From positions 496,001 to 560,000 of the forward strand of contig NZ_AP018664.1 in assembly GCF_003967075.1 (NCBI RefSeq): a stretch of 64,000 nucleotides of DNA. The letters are read 5' to 3'. The stretch comes from Sphingobium amiense. GTDB lineage: Bacteria; Pseudomonadota; Alphaproteobacteria; Sphingomonadales; Sphingomonadaceae. Positions 52,148 through 61,950 of the stretch are shown piece by piece. The position numbers and the translations under genes were made by a program. The first letter of the stretch is position 1; each line of letters starts with the position of its first letter. Below the pieces are notes generated by a model. The model was given only the letters and a program-made list of their open reading frames with translations, was not told the DNA's origin and did not search any database.

Positions 52148-52318
52148 ATGTCGAAGCGAGAATTGATCGATACCGGCACTGACAAGCGCTATGTCCGTCG
52201 GGATGACGAGGGCAAGTTCAAGGAATCGGACGATGTGGGCCGGTCGTTGAGCCAAGATGTCCGGCAGCACGCGAAGACTAAGGCGAAGCCCGGCCAAGGC
52301 GATCGCGGCGACCACTAA
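52148..52318 (+). CDS. Small conserved hypothetical protein, 56 aa
   Basis: The protein starts MSKRELIDTGTDKRYVRRDD and continues with EGKFKESDDVGRSLSQDVR and a basic tail. It has a good GAGGAG site six bases before the ATG. It is very polar, with no membrane segment. Similar short proteins with the TGTDKRYVRRD core occur widely in alphaproteobacteria with unknown function. It is divergent from the SDR gene and upstream of ligD. Confidence 0.8.
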   Translation: MSKRELIDTGTDKRYVRRDDEGKFKESDDVGRSLSQDVRQHAKTKAKPGQGDRGDH

Positions 52319-52358
52319 CTTCCATATTGGCGGACGTCGTCATTCTCGCTGTGGGAAC

Positions 52359-52379
52359 GACTCCCTGTCCACGGGAGTC
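52359..52379. repeat. Inverted repeat upstream of ligD
   Basis: GACTCCC (52359-52365) and GGGAGTC (52373-52379) form a perfect 7-bp stem with a 7-base loop. No T-run follows. It could be a weak terminator of the 56-aa gene or an operator; the sequence does not decide. Confidence 0.4.
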
Positions 52380-52415
52380 TCTCGAAGATGACAAGGCAAG
52401 CCTGAGCCGGCCAGA

Positions 52416-54308
52416 GTGGCGCGCGCTGCGACACGACCAAACCCGAAGCGTTCGGCGCGATCAGCCGACGGCAGGAAACATGTGTCCGGCTCGACACCGC
52501 CGCCCTTCCGCCCTGTCCAGCTTGCCACCCTCGTCGATGCTGTGCCCGCAGGCGACCGTTGGCTGCACGAAATGAAGTATGACGGCTACCGCACGCTCGT
52601 ATCGGTCGGTGGCGGGGAGGCTCGCGCCTATACCCGCTCGGGGCTCGACTGGTCCGATCGCTTCCCCTCGATTCTCGCCGACGCGGCCAACCTCAAGGTC
52701 CGCTCCGCGCTGATCGATGGCGAGGCGGTCGTACTCGATGGCAATGGCCGGTCGAGCTTCCAGGCGCTGCAAGGCGCGCTCAAGGGTGCGCCCGGCACCA
52801 TCGACTATTATGCGTTCGACCTGCTGGAGCTGGACGGCGACGATCTGACCGGGCTTCCGCTCATCGAACGCAAGGAAAGGCTGCACGCGGTCCTTCCCGC
52901 TGATCTTCGTCATATCCGCTATTCGGACCATATCCGCGGCAACGGGGAAAAGCTGCTCAACAGCTTCTGCCAAGCCGGGTTGGAAGGCGTGATCTCCAAG
53001 CTGGCCACCGCGAAATATGTCGGCTCGCGCGCCGGGAGCTGGGTCAAGACCAAGTGCATCAAGCGGCAGGAGTTCGTGATTGTCGGCTGGACGCCTTCGG
53101 ACAAGAGCCGAGCGTTCCGTTCGCTGATCCTGGGCGTCCATGATGACGGCAAGCTTCGCTACGCAGGTAAAGTCGGCACCGGCTTCGACACCGCCGAGCT
53201 GTTCCGCCTGATGGAGATCATGGCTCCGCTCGAACAGAAGGCGCCCACGGTCGCGGCGGCCCGCGCCGAGGTTCGCGGCGCGCACTGGCTGCGCCCCGCG
53301 CTGGTGGCCGAGATTGCCTTCACGGAAATGACCAACGAAGGCACGCTCCGGCATCCCAGCTATCTCGGGCTGCGCGAGGACAAGAAGCCCGAGGCGGTCG
53401 TTCTAGAAACCGAGCATCATGCCGCCGACCTTCCGGCGCCCGCGACCAGCAATGTTCCGATCAGCAACCGCGAACGGGTAATCTTTCCTGAGTCCAACAT
53501 CACCAAGGGCCAGCTCGCCGATCATTATGCGGCGGTGGCGGAGATCATGCTTCCCTGGGTCGGCTCGCGGCCGATCAGCCTGGTCCGCTGTCCGCAGGGC
53601 CGCGCCAAGAAATGCTTCTTCCAGAAGCATGACGCCGGCAGCTTCGGCGACAAGGTCCATCATGTCGGCGTCGTCGAGAAGAACGGCCACGAGGAACCCT
53701 ATCTCTATATCGACGATGCCGATGGGCTGATGACCTGCGTGCAGATGGGCACGATCGAGTTCCACGGCTGGGGCGCGCGGATCGAGGATGTCGAGAAGGC
53801 GGATCGGCTGGTGTTCGACCTCGACCCCGATGTCGGGCTCGATTTCGAAGTGGTGCGTTCGGCTGCGTTCCAGTTCCGCGATATCCTCAAATCGATCGGA
53901 CTGGAGACCTTCCCGATGGTGACTGGTGGCAAGGGCGTCCATGTCATCGCGCCGCTCACCCCGCGCGCCGAATGGCCGGAGGTGAAGGATTTCGCGCATC
54001 GCCTCGCGCAGGCGGTGGCGCAGAGCGATCCGGAGCATTTCACAGCGGCGCTGCCGAAGGCCCAGCGCAAGGGCCGCATCTTCGTTGACTATCTGCGTAA
54101 CCAACGAGGCGCGACGGCGGTCATGCCGTACAGTGCCCGCGCCCGCGAGGGCGCTCCCGTCGCCGCTCCGATCACATGGAAGGAGATGGAGACGATCGAC
54201 ACCCCGGCCCATTTCCATATCGGCGATGCCGCCGAACTGATGAAGCGCGCGCGATCGAAGGCGCTGGCCGGCTGGGGCCGCGCGGATCAGACGTTGCCCG
54301 ACCTGTGA
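52416..54308 (+). CDS. ligD: ATP-dependent DNA ligase D lacking the phosphoesterase domain
   Basis: LigD seals double-strand breaks in the Ku-dependent NHEJ pathway. Here the ligase domain comes first, with adenylation Lys54 in HEMKYDGYRTLV and nucleotidyltransferase motifs LIDGEAVVLD and EGVISKLATAKY. The polymerase/primase domain follows from about residue 350 (VIFPESNITKGQLADHYA, RLVFDLDPDVGLDFEVV, GGKGVHVIAPL). The usual N-terminal 3'-phosphoesterase domain is absent. The GTG at 52416 has no ribosome site; a GTG at 52482 (AGGA upstream) would give 608 aa and is a strong alternative. No Ku gene is in the window. Confidence 0.9.
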   Translation: MARAATRPNPKRSARSADGRKHVSGSTPPPFRPVQLATLVDAVPAGDRWLHEMKYDGYRTLVSVGGGEARAYTRSGLDWSDRFPSILADAANLKVRSALIDGEAVVLDGNGRSSFQALQGALKGAPGTIDYYAFDLLELDGDDLTGLPLIERKERLHAVLPADLRHIRYSDHIRGNGEKLLNSFCQAGLEGVISKLATAKYVGSRAGSWVKTKCIKRQEFVIVGWTPSDKSRAFRSLILGVHDDGKLRYAGKVGTGFDTAELFRLMEIMAPLEQKAPTVAAARAEVRGAHWLRPALVAEIAFTEMTNEGTLRHPSYLGLREDKKPEAVVLETEHHAADLPAPATSNVPISNRERVIFPESNITKGQLADHYAAVAEIMLPWVGSRPISLVRCPQGRAKKCFFQKHDAGSFGDKVHHVGVVEKNGHEEPYLYIDDADGLMTCVQMGTIEFHGWGARIEDVEKADRLVFDLDPDVGLDFEVVRSAAFQFRDILKSIGLETFPMVTGGKGVHVIAPLTPRAEWPEVKDFAHRLAQAVAQSDPEHFTAALPKAQRKGRIFVDYLRNQRGATAVMPYSARAREGAPVAAPITWKEMETIDTPAHFHIGDAAELMKRARSKALAGWGRADQTLPDL

Positions 54309-55132
54309 AGATCGCTACCTATAACGTGAACGGCGTCAACGGCCGTCTTCCGGTCCTGCTGCGTTGGCTGGAGGAGAGCGGGCCCGATATCGTCTGCTTG
54401 CAGGAGCTGAAGGCGCCGCAGGAGAAATTCCCCGAAAAGGCGATCCGAGACCTTGGTTACGAAGCGATATGGCATGGCCAGAAGAGCTGGAATGGCGTCG
54501 CCATCCTGAGCCGGGTCGGCGAGATTCACGAAACGCGCCGGGGGCTCCCCGGCGATCCCGACGATCTGCATAGCCGCTACATCGAGGCGGCCGTCGCTGG
54601 GGTTCTGATCGGCGGGCTTTATCTGCCGAACGGCAATCCGAAACCCGGCTCCAAGTTTGACTACAAGCTGCGCTGGTTCGACAGGCTGATCGATCACGCA
54701 GCCGAACTGCTCGGATCGGGCCTGCCGGTGATGCTGGCCGGCGACTTCAACGTCATGCCGACCGATCTTGACGTCTATAAACCTGAGCGCTGGCTGGACG
54801 ACGCGCTGTTCGCCCCGGAAGCACGCGCTGCCTATGCTCGCCTGCTCGGCCAAGGCTGGACCGATGCCCTGCGCACGCTCCATCCGGGGGAGAAAATCTA
54901 CACCTTCTGGGATTATTTTCGAAATGCCTACGCCCGCAATGCCGGGCTGCGCATCGATCATCTGCTGCTGAGCCCGGTCTTGGCCGATCGGCTCGTCGCC
55001 GCAGAGGTCGACCGCGATGTCCGCGGCTGGGAGAAGACCAGCGATCATGCGCCGGTATGGGTCGAGCTGGCCGACAAGCCGCAGCGCCGCCGCAGGCCAG
55101 CGGCTGCAAGCGAGGTGGGAGCGTCATTATGA
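54305..55132 (+). CDS. xthA: Exonuclease III family AP endonuclease
   Basis: A 275-aa EEP-superfamily nuclease. The motifs are VKIATYNVNGVNGRLPVLL, VCLQELKAPQEKF (metal-binding Glu), LAGDFNVMPTDLDVY (Asp-x-Asn), GLRIDHLLLSP and WEKTSDHAPVWVEL (terminal Asp-His). It cleaves at abasic sites and degrades 3' ends. The start is a GTG at 54305 overlapping the ligD stop (GTGA), so it is coupled to ligD. The upstream in-frame extension would overlap ligD. Confidence 0.93.
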   Translation: MKIATYNVNGVNGRLPVLLRWLEESGPDIVCLQELKAPQEKFPEKAIRDLGYEAIWHGQKSWNGVAILSRVGEIHETRRGLPGDPDDLHSRYIEAAVAGVLIGGLYLPNGNPKPGSKFDYKLRWFDRLIDHAAELLGSGLPVMLAGDFNVMPTDLDVYKPERWLDDALFAPEARAAYARLLGQGWTDALRTLHPGEKIYTFWDYFRNAYARNAGLRIDHLLLSPVLADRLVAAEVDRDVRGWEKTSDHAPVWVELADKPQRRRRPAAASEVGASL

Positions 55133-55629
55133 AGGTCGAGAGCTTCGTGCTGCCTGAGCACGACTGGGTCCCCAACAACCCTAAGCTCGCGGTGCTATTC
55201 TATCATGGGGCGGTCGATGCCACCGACTGCGAGGGAACGGCGAAGGCATTCGAGGCGGCGTTCGGCGACAACGGCTGGCCGCCGCAATGGCGCGACGGCA
55301 TCTACGACTATCACCACTATCATTCGACCGCGCACGAAGCGCTCGGTATCGCGGCTGGCACGGCGACGCTTATGATCGGTGGTCCGGGCGGGCGCGAAAT
55401 CCGCGTCGAGGCCGGCGACGCGCTCGTTCTGCCGACCGGCACTGGCCATCGTAGCATTGAAGCCAGCGACGATTTTCTCGTGGTCGGCGCCTATCCGCGC
55501 GGACAGGATTGGGACATCTGCCGCGAGGCACCGAGCGAAAAGGCCCGCGAGCGCATGGCCGGGCTACCGCTTCCGGATGCCGATCCGATCGCGGGCCGTA
55601 CCGGTCCGTTGATCGAGCAATGGAAATAG
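55129..55629 (+). CDS. Cupin-domain protein (YjlB-like), coupled to xthA
   Basis: A 166-aa single-domain cupin. The motif YDYHHYHSTAHEALGIAAGT carries the His residues of cupin motif 1, and GDALVLPTGTGHRSIEASDD is motif 2. The metal would sit on the His-rich loop, though no enzyme activity can be assigned. The ATG at 55129 overlaps the xthA stop (ATGA). So it is expressed as the third gene of a ligD-xthA-cupin unit, which is unusual for a cupin. Confidence 0.88.
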   Translation: MKVESFVLPEHDWVPNNPKLAVLFYHGAVDATDCEGTAKAFEAAFGDNGWPPQWRDGIYDYHHYHSTAHEALGIAAGTATLMIGGPGGREIRVEAGDALVLPTGTGHRSIEASDDFLVVGAYPRGQDWDICREAPSEKARERMAGLPLPDADPIAGRTGPLIEQWK

Positions 55630-55651
55630 CGCCCCCCGACATCGCCCGGCC

Positions 55652-55915
55652 CTAGCGCAACTGGCTGTCCTTGCTGCCACGACGATTGATTCCGACGCTG
55701 CGGATATTCGCGTCGCGCTTCGACTGGCAGGCGACGCAGGTTCGCGTGCCCGGCAGCGCAGCGCGCCGGGCAGCCGGAATCTCCTCGCCGCAATCGTCGC
55801 ATTCATCGCTGCCATCGCCCGCCGGCATCATGACGCGCGCCCGCAGCACCGCATCCATCACCGTATCGTCGATCTGATCCTGAACGGCGCCGTCTCGCGC
55901 CCAACCATTCGCCAT
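55652..55915 (-). CDS. DksA/TraR-type C4 zinc-finger protein, 87 aa
   Basis: A short protein with CDDCGEEIPAARRAALPGTR TC-V-A-C spacing, a C4 zinc finger as in DksA/TraR. The N-terminal part (AVQDQIDDTVMDAVLRARVM) is a short helix, much shorter than the DksA coiled coil, like TraR. Such proteins bind RNA polymerase in the secondary channel. The ATG at 55915 has GGAGG five bases upstream. It is convergent with the cupin gene and divergent from imuA. Confidence 0.9.
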   Translation of the reverse strand: MANGWARDGAVQDQIDDTVMDAVLRARVMMPAGDGSDECDDCGEEIPAARRAALPGTRTCVACQSKRDANIRSVGINRRGSKDSQLR

Positions 55916-56111
55916 CCTGTCCTCCGCGCACATGCGCGATACCAGTGACTTAGATAGGAACTGGGGCGCGGATTCAAAGCGCCGTCGGGATCGATGAAGC
56001 CTCCGTTTCTCCTGCCGAAAATCCTCTTGAACAGTGTCTCGTGCGACCTTGGGCGACGCTTCGGACAGGCCGTCCCGATTCATTGACCTTGACGAATCCT
56101 CCGACGCAATG

Positions 56112-56126
56112 GAACATAATAAGAAC
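56112..56126. promoter_or_regulatory. LexA (SOS) box upstream of imuA
   Basis: GAAC (56112-56115), seven bases, GAAC (56123-56126): an exact alphaproteobacterial LexA operator 20 bases before the imuA start. LexA repression of imuA-imuB-dnaE2 is established in this class. The spacer (ATAATAA) is nearly the same as at the SRAP box (ATAATGG). Confidence 0.92.
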
Positions 56127-56146
56127 AAATGAGTCGATGATGACCT

Positions 56147-56923
56147 GTGTCCACGCAACCAGCCTTGACCGATCGGCCTCGCGCCGAACAGCTTGCTGCG
56201 CTCCGCGCCCAGCTCGCGCAGGCTTCGGCCGCGCGCGGGCCGGCCTTGGCGTTCGGGCTGCCCGCGATCGATGACCGGCTTGCGGACCGGGGCGTCGACG
56301 GTGCCGGCCTCCACGAGATCGCGGCTGCGACCGACTCGCTGAGCGACGATGCCGCAGCATCGCTGTTCATGGCCGGGATCGCCGCGCGGTTCGCCGCCCA
56401 ACCGGGCTTCACCGTCCTGTGGGCGCTGAGCCGGTTCGATCTCTATGCGCCGGGGCTGGAGCAAGTGGGTCTCGGTCCCGATCGCATCCTCTACGCGCAG
56501 GGCCGCAAGGACAGCGACGTGTTGGCGCTGGCCGAGGACGGCTTGCGCGGCGGCTCGCTCGCCTGCGTCGTCGCCGAGGTGAAAGCGGCTGACCTGACCG
56601 TCACGCGCCGGCTCCAGCTCGCGGCAGCCGACAGCGGCACGCCGATCCTGCTGTATCGCCGCGATCGCAAGCCGGATCGCTGCCCGCTAGTCCAGCCGTC
56701 GCTGGCAAGGACGCGCTGGCGGATCGGCTGCGCCTCATCGGCGCGCCTGCCATATCCCGGCGTGGGCCGCGCGCGCTGGTCGGTCGAGTTGGTCCGGCAA
56801 GGCAGCGGCAATCCCTTTTCCCTCGAAGTTGAAGCATGTGATGTCACGGGTCGCCTCGCTCTACCTGCCGCAGCTCCCGATCGAGCGGCTGCGCCGGTTG
56901 GAGCAATCAGCCAAGCCGCATAA
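56147..56923 (+). CDS. imuA: Mutasome accessory protein ImuA
   Basis: A 258-aa RecA/SulA-like protein. ImuA, with ImuB and DnaE2, forms the error-prone translesion synthesis complex induced by DNA damage. The family features are the N-terminal LAALRAQLAQASAARGPALA and LPAIDDRLADRGVDGAGLHE, the TVLWALSRFDLYAPGLEQVG strand and GGSLACVVAEVKAADLTVTR. Walker A is degenerate. The GTG start at 56147 lies just after the LexA box. The 3' end overlaps imuB by about 80 bases. Confidence 0.92.
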   Translation: MSTQPALTDRPRAEQLAALRAQLAQASAARGPALAFGLPAIDDRLADRGVDGAGLHEIAAATDSLSDDAAASLFMAGIAARFAAQPGFTVLWALSRFDLYAPGLEQVGLGPDRILYAQGRKDSDVLALAEDGLRGGSLACVVAEVKAADLTVTRRLQLAAADSGTPILLYRRDRKPDRCPLVQPSLARTRWRIGCASSARLPYPGVGRARWSVELVRQGSGNPFSLEVEACDVTGRLALPAAAPDRAAAPVGAISQAA

Positions 56924-58658
56924 CCCGGAGCCACGCCCGGTTCGGCCGAGCGTGGTGCCGCCGATCGACGACGATCCCGGCGCCTGCTCGGTGCCGCGTG
57001 GCGGCGGCTGGCGTCCTGGCGCCCGTTGGGCGCGCGACGGCGCGCTGGCGCGGGAGCGCGTCGCGGACGACATCGCCACCTTGCCCGCACACCAGCGGCC
57101 GACGATGCGCGAGATGGGCCGGCGCAGCGAGCCGGCCGATCATCCCTTCAAGGCCATGCGACCCGACGAAGGCGGCCCGCGCGGTCAAGCCGTGGCCGCC
57201 CCGTTTCAGCCCGCGGCATGGGCGCGGCCGACGATCCTCATCGAGCGAGTCGGTCAACGCGATGTCGTCACCGCTGCCTGTCCGCTCGCCGCCGAGCTGG
57301 GTATCCATAAAGGCATGGCGGCCGCGCACGCACGCGCGCTCGTCGCCGATCTCGACGTGCGCGATGCCGATCCGGCGGCCGATCGGGCGGTGCTCGACCG
57401 GCTCGCGCTCCATGCCGTCGGGCATTGGACGCCCACTGCCAGCGTGGCCGCGCCGGACGGGTTGTGGCTGGACCTCACCGGCGCCACCCACCTGTTTGGC
57501 GGCGAAGAGCGCTTCTGCCGCCATCTGCACCGCTTCCTTGCCCGGCTGGGATATACCGCATCCATCGCCATCGCGGGCACGCCGGGCGCGGCGCACGCGC
57601 TCGCCCGCTACAGCGGCGTATCCATCACGGTCCTGCCGCCGGGTGCCGAGGCACAAGCCCTTGCCGGATTGCCGCTCGCCGCGCTCCGGCTCACGCCGGA
57701 TGCGTTGACCGCCGCCGCGCGCTTCGGGCTCGACCGCATAGCCGATCTTTATCCGATGCCGCGCGGACCGCTCGCGCGTCGGCTCGGCCTCGCGACCGTG
57801 ACCCGGCTCGATCAGGCGCGCGGGCTGGTAGCCGAACCGATCACCCCGGTCATACCTTTCGACGAGCCGCAGGTCTCGCGCCGGCTGCTCGAACCGATCG
57901 GAACGGCGGAGGCCATCACACAGGTCATCGGCGACCTCGTTGATGATCTCGCCCGGCTTCTTCAGGCGCGCGGCCTCGGGTTGCGCAGCGCGGTCCTGAC
58001 CTGCCTGCGCGTCGATGGCGACGAGCAGCGCATCGGCCTCGGCACCGCGCGCGCGACGCGCGACGCGCACCATCTGAAACGCATGTTCGCGCTGCGGGTG
58101 GAGCGCATCGAACCGGGTCTCGGCATCGAGGCGATGACGCTGGCAACGCCGCGCGTCGAGGATCTTGCGCCGACATCGCTCGAAGCGACATTCGCCGACG
58201 GCGCCCGCGTCCGCGATATCGCGCCGCTGGTCGACCAACTCGCCGGCGGCGTCGGGGAGCAAGCGCTGTTCCGCATCGGCGCGCGCGAAAGCGATGTGCC
58301 CGAGCGTGCCGTGCTCCGCGTGTCGCCGCTCTCCATCCCGACCGGTTGGCCGGCGTGGAAGCGCCCCATCCGTCTCCTGCCGCGACCCGAGCCGCTGTCC
58401 AACGTCGTCGCCTTGCTGCCCGATCACCCGCCGCGCCGGTTCGTCTGGCGCGGACGCGCATATCGCGTTGTGGCGGGCGACGGCCCCGAGCGCATCCACG
58501 GCGAATGGTGGCGCACGGCACGCGAACTGTGGGCGGTGCGCGACTATTTCCGAGTGGAGGCCGAAGGCGGCGAACGCTTCTGGCTGTTCCGCCGCGGCGA
58601 CGGCGTGGAAGGGGCGACCGGCGATCTCTCTTGGTACATGCACGGGCTGTTTGGCTGA
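56841..58658 (+). CDS. imuB: ImuB, inactive Y-family polymerase-like mutasome protein
   Basis: ImuB is a Y-family polymerase relative thought to act as the hub of the mutasome, without catalysis. The first catalytic acidic motif is replaced by [11 protein letters not shown], and the second region reads [17 protein letters not shown] 105-residue Pro/Arg/Gly-rich segment (about residues 23-128) sits between the first strand and the palm. The little-finger and C-terminal regions (from about residue 400) are of normal type. The ATG at 56841 is preferred over the TTG at 56829. dnaE2 starts at the stop codon (TGATG). Confidence 0.92.
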   Translation: MSRVASLYLPQLPIERLRRLEQSAKPHNPEPRPVRPSVVPPIDDDPGACSVPRGGGWRPGARWARDGALARERVADDIATLPAHQRPTMREMGRRSEPADHPFKAMRPDEGGPRGQAVAAPFQPAAWARPTILIERVGQRDVVTAACPLAAELGIHKGMAAAHARALVADLDVRDADPAADRAVLDRLALHAVGHWTPTASVAAPDGLWLDLTGATHLFGGEERFCRHLHRFLARLGYTASIAIAGTPGAAHALARYSGVSITVLPPGAEAQALAGLPLAALRLTPDALTAAARFGLDRIADLYPMPRGPLARRLGLATVTRLDQARGLVAEPITPVIPFDEPQVSRRLLEPIGTAEAITQVIGDLVDDLARLLQARGLGLRSAVLTCLRVDGDEQRIGLGTARATRDAHHLKRMFALRVERIEPGLGIEAMTLATPRVEDLAPTSLEATFADGARVRDIAPLVDQLAGGVGEQALFRIGARESDVPERAVLRVSPLSIPTGWPAWKRPIRLLPRPEPLSNVVALLPDHPPRRFVWRGRAYRVVAGDGPERIHGEWWRTARELWAVRDYFRVEAEGGERFWLFRRGDGVEGATGDLSWYMHGLFG

Positions 58659-61600
58659 TGGCGACCTCCGCGACCACCTATGTCGAGCTTCAGGTGACGA
58701 GCCATTTTTCGTTCCTGCGTGGCGCCTCTTCGCCCGAGGAACTGTTCGCCGCCGCCAGCCTGCTCGGCCATCGCGCGCTGGGATTGGTCGACTGGGGTAG
58801 CGTGGCCGGCGTGGTGCGCGGCTGGGATGGGCAGAAGACGACCGGCGTCCGCATGATTCCGGGTGCTCGGGTCGACTTGACCGATGGCCGGGCCTTGCTG
58901 GTCTATCCCATCGACCGTCCCGCCTGGTCGCGGCTCACGCGCCTGCTCTCGATCGGCAAGGCGCGCGGCGGCAAGGGATGCTGCGTCCTCGATTGGAGCG
59001 ATGTCGTCGCGCACGCCGAGGGGCTGATCGCGATCCTCATTCCCGATTGTCCCGACGCCACCGCCGCCGCGCATCTTGCCGAGCTGCGCACCGTCTTCGG
59101 CGCGCGCGGCTATCTGGCGCTCTCGCTGCGGCGCCGGCCGGATGATGCAGCGCGGCTCCACCAACTCGATGCGCTGGCGCGCTCCGCCCGGATGCGCAGC
59201 GTCGCCACCGGCGATGTTCTCTACCATGCGTCGGATCGCCGGCCGTTGCAGGATGTCCTGACGGCGATCCGCGAGAAGACGACGATCGACGCGCTTGGCT
59301 TCCGGCGCGAGCGGTACATGGATCGCGGTCTGAAATCTCCGCAAGAGATGGAACGCCGGTTCGCCGCCTTTCCCGACGCGATTCAGGCCAGCGCCGATAT
59401 CGCCGCTGCCTGCCAGTTCGACCTTGGCGAGATCCAGTATCAATACCCCTATGAGCAGGTGATGGCCGGGCGCACCGCGCAGGAGGCGTTGGCGGCGCTG
59501 ACCGAAGAGGCGGCCGGGCAGATGTTCCCCGATGGCCTGCCGCCCAAATATCGTGAGCAGATCGACCATGAGCTGAGGCTGATCGACCAGCTCGGCTACG
59601 CGCCCTATTTTCTGACCGTTCATTCCATCGTCGCGGAAAGCCGGCGTCGGGGCATCCTGTGCCAAGGGCGCGGGTCGGCCGCCAATAGCTGCGTCTGCTA
59701 CATGCTCGGCATCACCTCCATCGATCCGATCCAGCATGAGCTGCTGTTCGAGCGATTCGTGAGCGGCGAACGCAAGGAGCCGCCCGATATCGACGTCGAT
59801 TTCGAGCATGAGCGGCGCGAAGAGATCATCCAGTGGATTTACGAGACCTACGGGCGGCATCGCTCGGCGCTGACCGCCGTCGTCACCCGCTACCGCACGC
59901 GCGGCGCGGTCGCCGAGGTCGGCAAGGCGCTTGGCCTGCCGCGTGACCTGACCAAGATGCTCACCGGCCTCGTTTGGGGCTGGTCGGTCGACGGCATCAG
60001 CGACGAGCAGATAGCCAGTCTCAACCTCAACGCCGGCGATCATCGGCTCCGGTTGACGCTGGAGCTGTCACGCCAGCTCATCGGCACGCCGCGCCATCTC
60101 TCGCAGCATCCCGGCGGCTTCGTGCTGACGCAGGAGCGGCTGGACGATCTCGTGCCCATCGAGCCGGCTCGCATGGAAGACCGCCAGATCATCGAATGGG
60201 ACAAGGACGATATCGACGCGCTCCAGTTCATGAAGGTCGATGTGCTCGGTCTCGGGATGCTCGGCTGCATGAACCGCGCCTTCAACCTGCTGGAGCAGCA
60301 TAAAGGCATCAGGACCGGCATGGCCGACCTGCAGGACGATGATCCGGGCGTCTATGCGATGATCCAGAAGGCGGATACGCTCGGCGTCTTCCAGATCGAA
60401 TCGCGCGCGCAGATGTCGATGCTGCCGCGCATCAAGCCCAACAAGTTTTATGATTTGGTCATCGAGGTGGCGATCGTGCGCCCCGGACCGATCCAAGGCG
60501 ACATGGTCCATCCCTATCTGCGGCGACGCGAGGGCAAGGAGAAGCCCGAATATCCCAAGCCCGAGCTGCGCGCCGTCCTTGAAAAGACGCTGGGGGTGCC
60601 GCTGTTTCAGGAGCAAGCGATGAAGGTCGCGATCGTCGGCGCGGGCTTCACTCCGGCCGAGGCCGATCAGCTCCGGCGCGCGATGGCGACGTTCAAGCTC
60701 ACCGGCGGGGTCAGCCATTTCTACGACAAGCTGGTCGGCGGCATGATCGAGCGCGGCTATCCCAAGGACTTCGCCGAACGCACGTTCAAGCAGATCGAGG
60801 GGTTCGGCAGCTACGGCTTCCCGGAAAGCCACGCCGCCAGCTTCGCCAAGATCGCCTACGCCTCCTGTTGGGTGAAGCACCACCACCCCGATGTCTTCTG
60901 TGCGGCGCTGTTGAACGCGCAGCCGATGGGCTTCTATGCACCCGCGCAGATCGTCCGCGACGCCCGCAACCACGGCGTCGAAGTTCGCCCGGTCTCGGTC
61001 AACCACAGCCATTGGGACTGCACGCTGGAGCCGGCCGCCGGACGCTATCTTGCGGTGCGGCTCGGCTTCGGACAGGTGCGCGGGCTCGCCAATGTGCATG
61101 GCGCCGCCATCGTCGCCGCGCGCGGCCAGGCTCCCTATGAGAGCGCCGAGGACATCTGGCGTCGTGCCGGCGTGCCGCGCGCCGCGATCGAGCGCTTGGC
61201 CGACGCCGACGCCTTCGGCTGCCTCGCCGAGAATCGGCGGCAGGGTCTGTGGAAGGTAAAGGGGCTCGGCGAAGCGCCGCTCCCACTGTTCGCCGGCGCC
61301 GATGCGCGCGAGGCCGCCTTCTCGCCGGAGGGGCTGGAGCCGGCGGTGACGCTGCGGCCGATGACCGACGGCCGCGAGGTCATCGAGGACTATCGGTCGA
61401 TCGGCCTGTCGCTGCGCGGCCAACCGGCCATGTTCCTGCGCGACCAGTTCGACGCCATGAACATCGTGCGCTGCGCCGATCTTCCGACCATCCGCGATGG
61501 ACGCAACGTCGAGGTCGCCGGCGTCATCCTCGTGCGCCAGCGGCCGGGTTCGGCCAAGGGCGTCCTGTTCGTGACCATCGAGGACGAGACCGGCATCGCC

Positions 61601-61930
61601 AACGGCATCCTCTGGCCCGATCGGTTCGAGATCTATCGCCGGCAGGTCATGGCCGCGTCGATGATCGCGATGCGCGGCCGCCTCCAGAAGGAGGGCGAGG
61701 TCATCCACATCATCTGTGACCGCATCACCGATATCGATCCTATGCTGCGCTCGATCGGCGACATGGATTTCTCGGTCGCGCCAAATCCGGCGGATGGCGC
61801 GCGCAGCGGCGGCGGCCCCGATCCGCGCGATCCCCGGTTGCCGCGCGGCCGCACCCTCGCGTCGCCGCCGCATGGCGTACCGCGCGACGAACAGGATTTG
61901 CTGCGCATCCGCAGCCACGATTTTCACTGA
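58658..61930 (+). CDS. dnaE2: Error-prone DNA polymerase DnaE2
   Basis: A 1090-aa C-family polymerase (also called ImuC), which does the synthesis across lesions in the mutasome. The PHP domain starts [20 protein letters not shown]. The catalytic Asp pair of the palm is in [36 protein letters not shown] marks the fingers, and an OB fold is near the C-terminus ([20 protein letters not shown]). The ATG overlaps the imuB stop. Some of the region upstream of 58658 in the same frame is open but is imuB. Confidence 0.95.
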   Translation: MATSATTYVELQVTSHFSFLRGASSPEELFAAASLLGHRALGLVDWGSVAGVVRGWDGQKTTGVRMIPGARVDLTDGRALLVYPIDRPAWSRLTRLLSIGKARGGKGCCVLDWSDVVAHAEGLIAILIPDCPDATAAAHLAELRTVFGARGYLALSLRRRPDDAARLHQLDALARSARMRSVATGDVLYHASDRRPLQDVLTAIREKTTIDALGFRRERYMDRGLKSPQEMERRFAAFPDAIQASADIAAACQFDLGEIQYQYPYEQVMAGRTAQEALAALTEEAAGQMFPDGLPPKYREQIDHELRLIDQLGYAPYFLTVHSIVAESRRRGILCQGRGSAANSCVCYMLGITSIDPIQHELLFERFVSGERKEPPDIDVDFEHERREEIIQWIYETYGRHRSALTAVVTRYRTRGAVAEVGKALGLPRDLTKMLTGLVWGWSVDGISDEQIASLNLNAGDHRLRLTLELSRQLIGTPRHLSQHPGGFVLTQERLDDLVPIEPARMEDRQIIEWDKDDIDALQFMKVDVLGLGMLGCMNRAFNLLEQHKGIRTGMADLQDDDPGVYAMIQKADTLGVFQIESRAQMSMLPRIKPNKFYDLVIEVAIVRPGPIQGDMVHPYLRRREGKEKPEYPKPELRAVLEKTLGVPLFQEQAMKVAIVGAGFTPAEADQLRRAMATFKLTGGVSHFYDKLVGGMIERGYPKDFAERTFKQIEGFGSYGFPESHAASFAKIAYASCWVKHHHPDVFCAALLNAQPMGFYAPAQIVRDARNHGVEVRPVSVNHSHWDCTLEPAAGRYLAVRLGFGQVRGLANVHGAAIVAARGQAPYESAEDIWRRAGVPRAAIERLADADAFGCLAENRRQGLWKVKGLGEAPLPLFAGADAREAAFSPEGLEPAVTLRPMTDGREVIEDYRSIGLSLRGQPAMFLRDQFDAMNIVRCADLPTIRDGRNVEVAGVILVRQRPGSAKGVLFVTIEDETGIANGILWPDRFEIYRRQVMAASMIAMRGRLQKEGEVIHIICDRITDIDPMLRSIGDMDFSVAPNPADGARSGGGPDPRDPRLPRGRTLASPPHGVPRDEQDLLRIRSHDFH

Positions 61931-61950
61931 TTGCGAGCTGCCGGCTCAGC

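Noticed and set aside
60068..61927. 619-codon minus-strand frame opposite dnaE2
   Set aside because: Antisense shadow of a complete polymerase gene.
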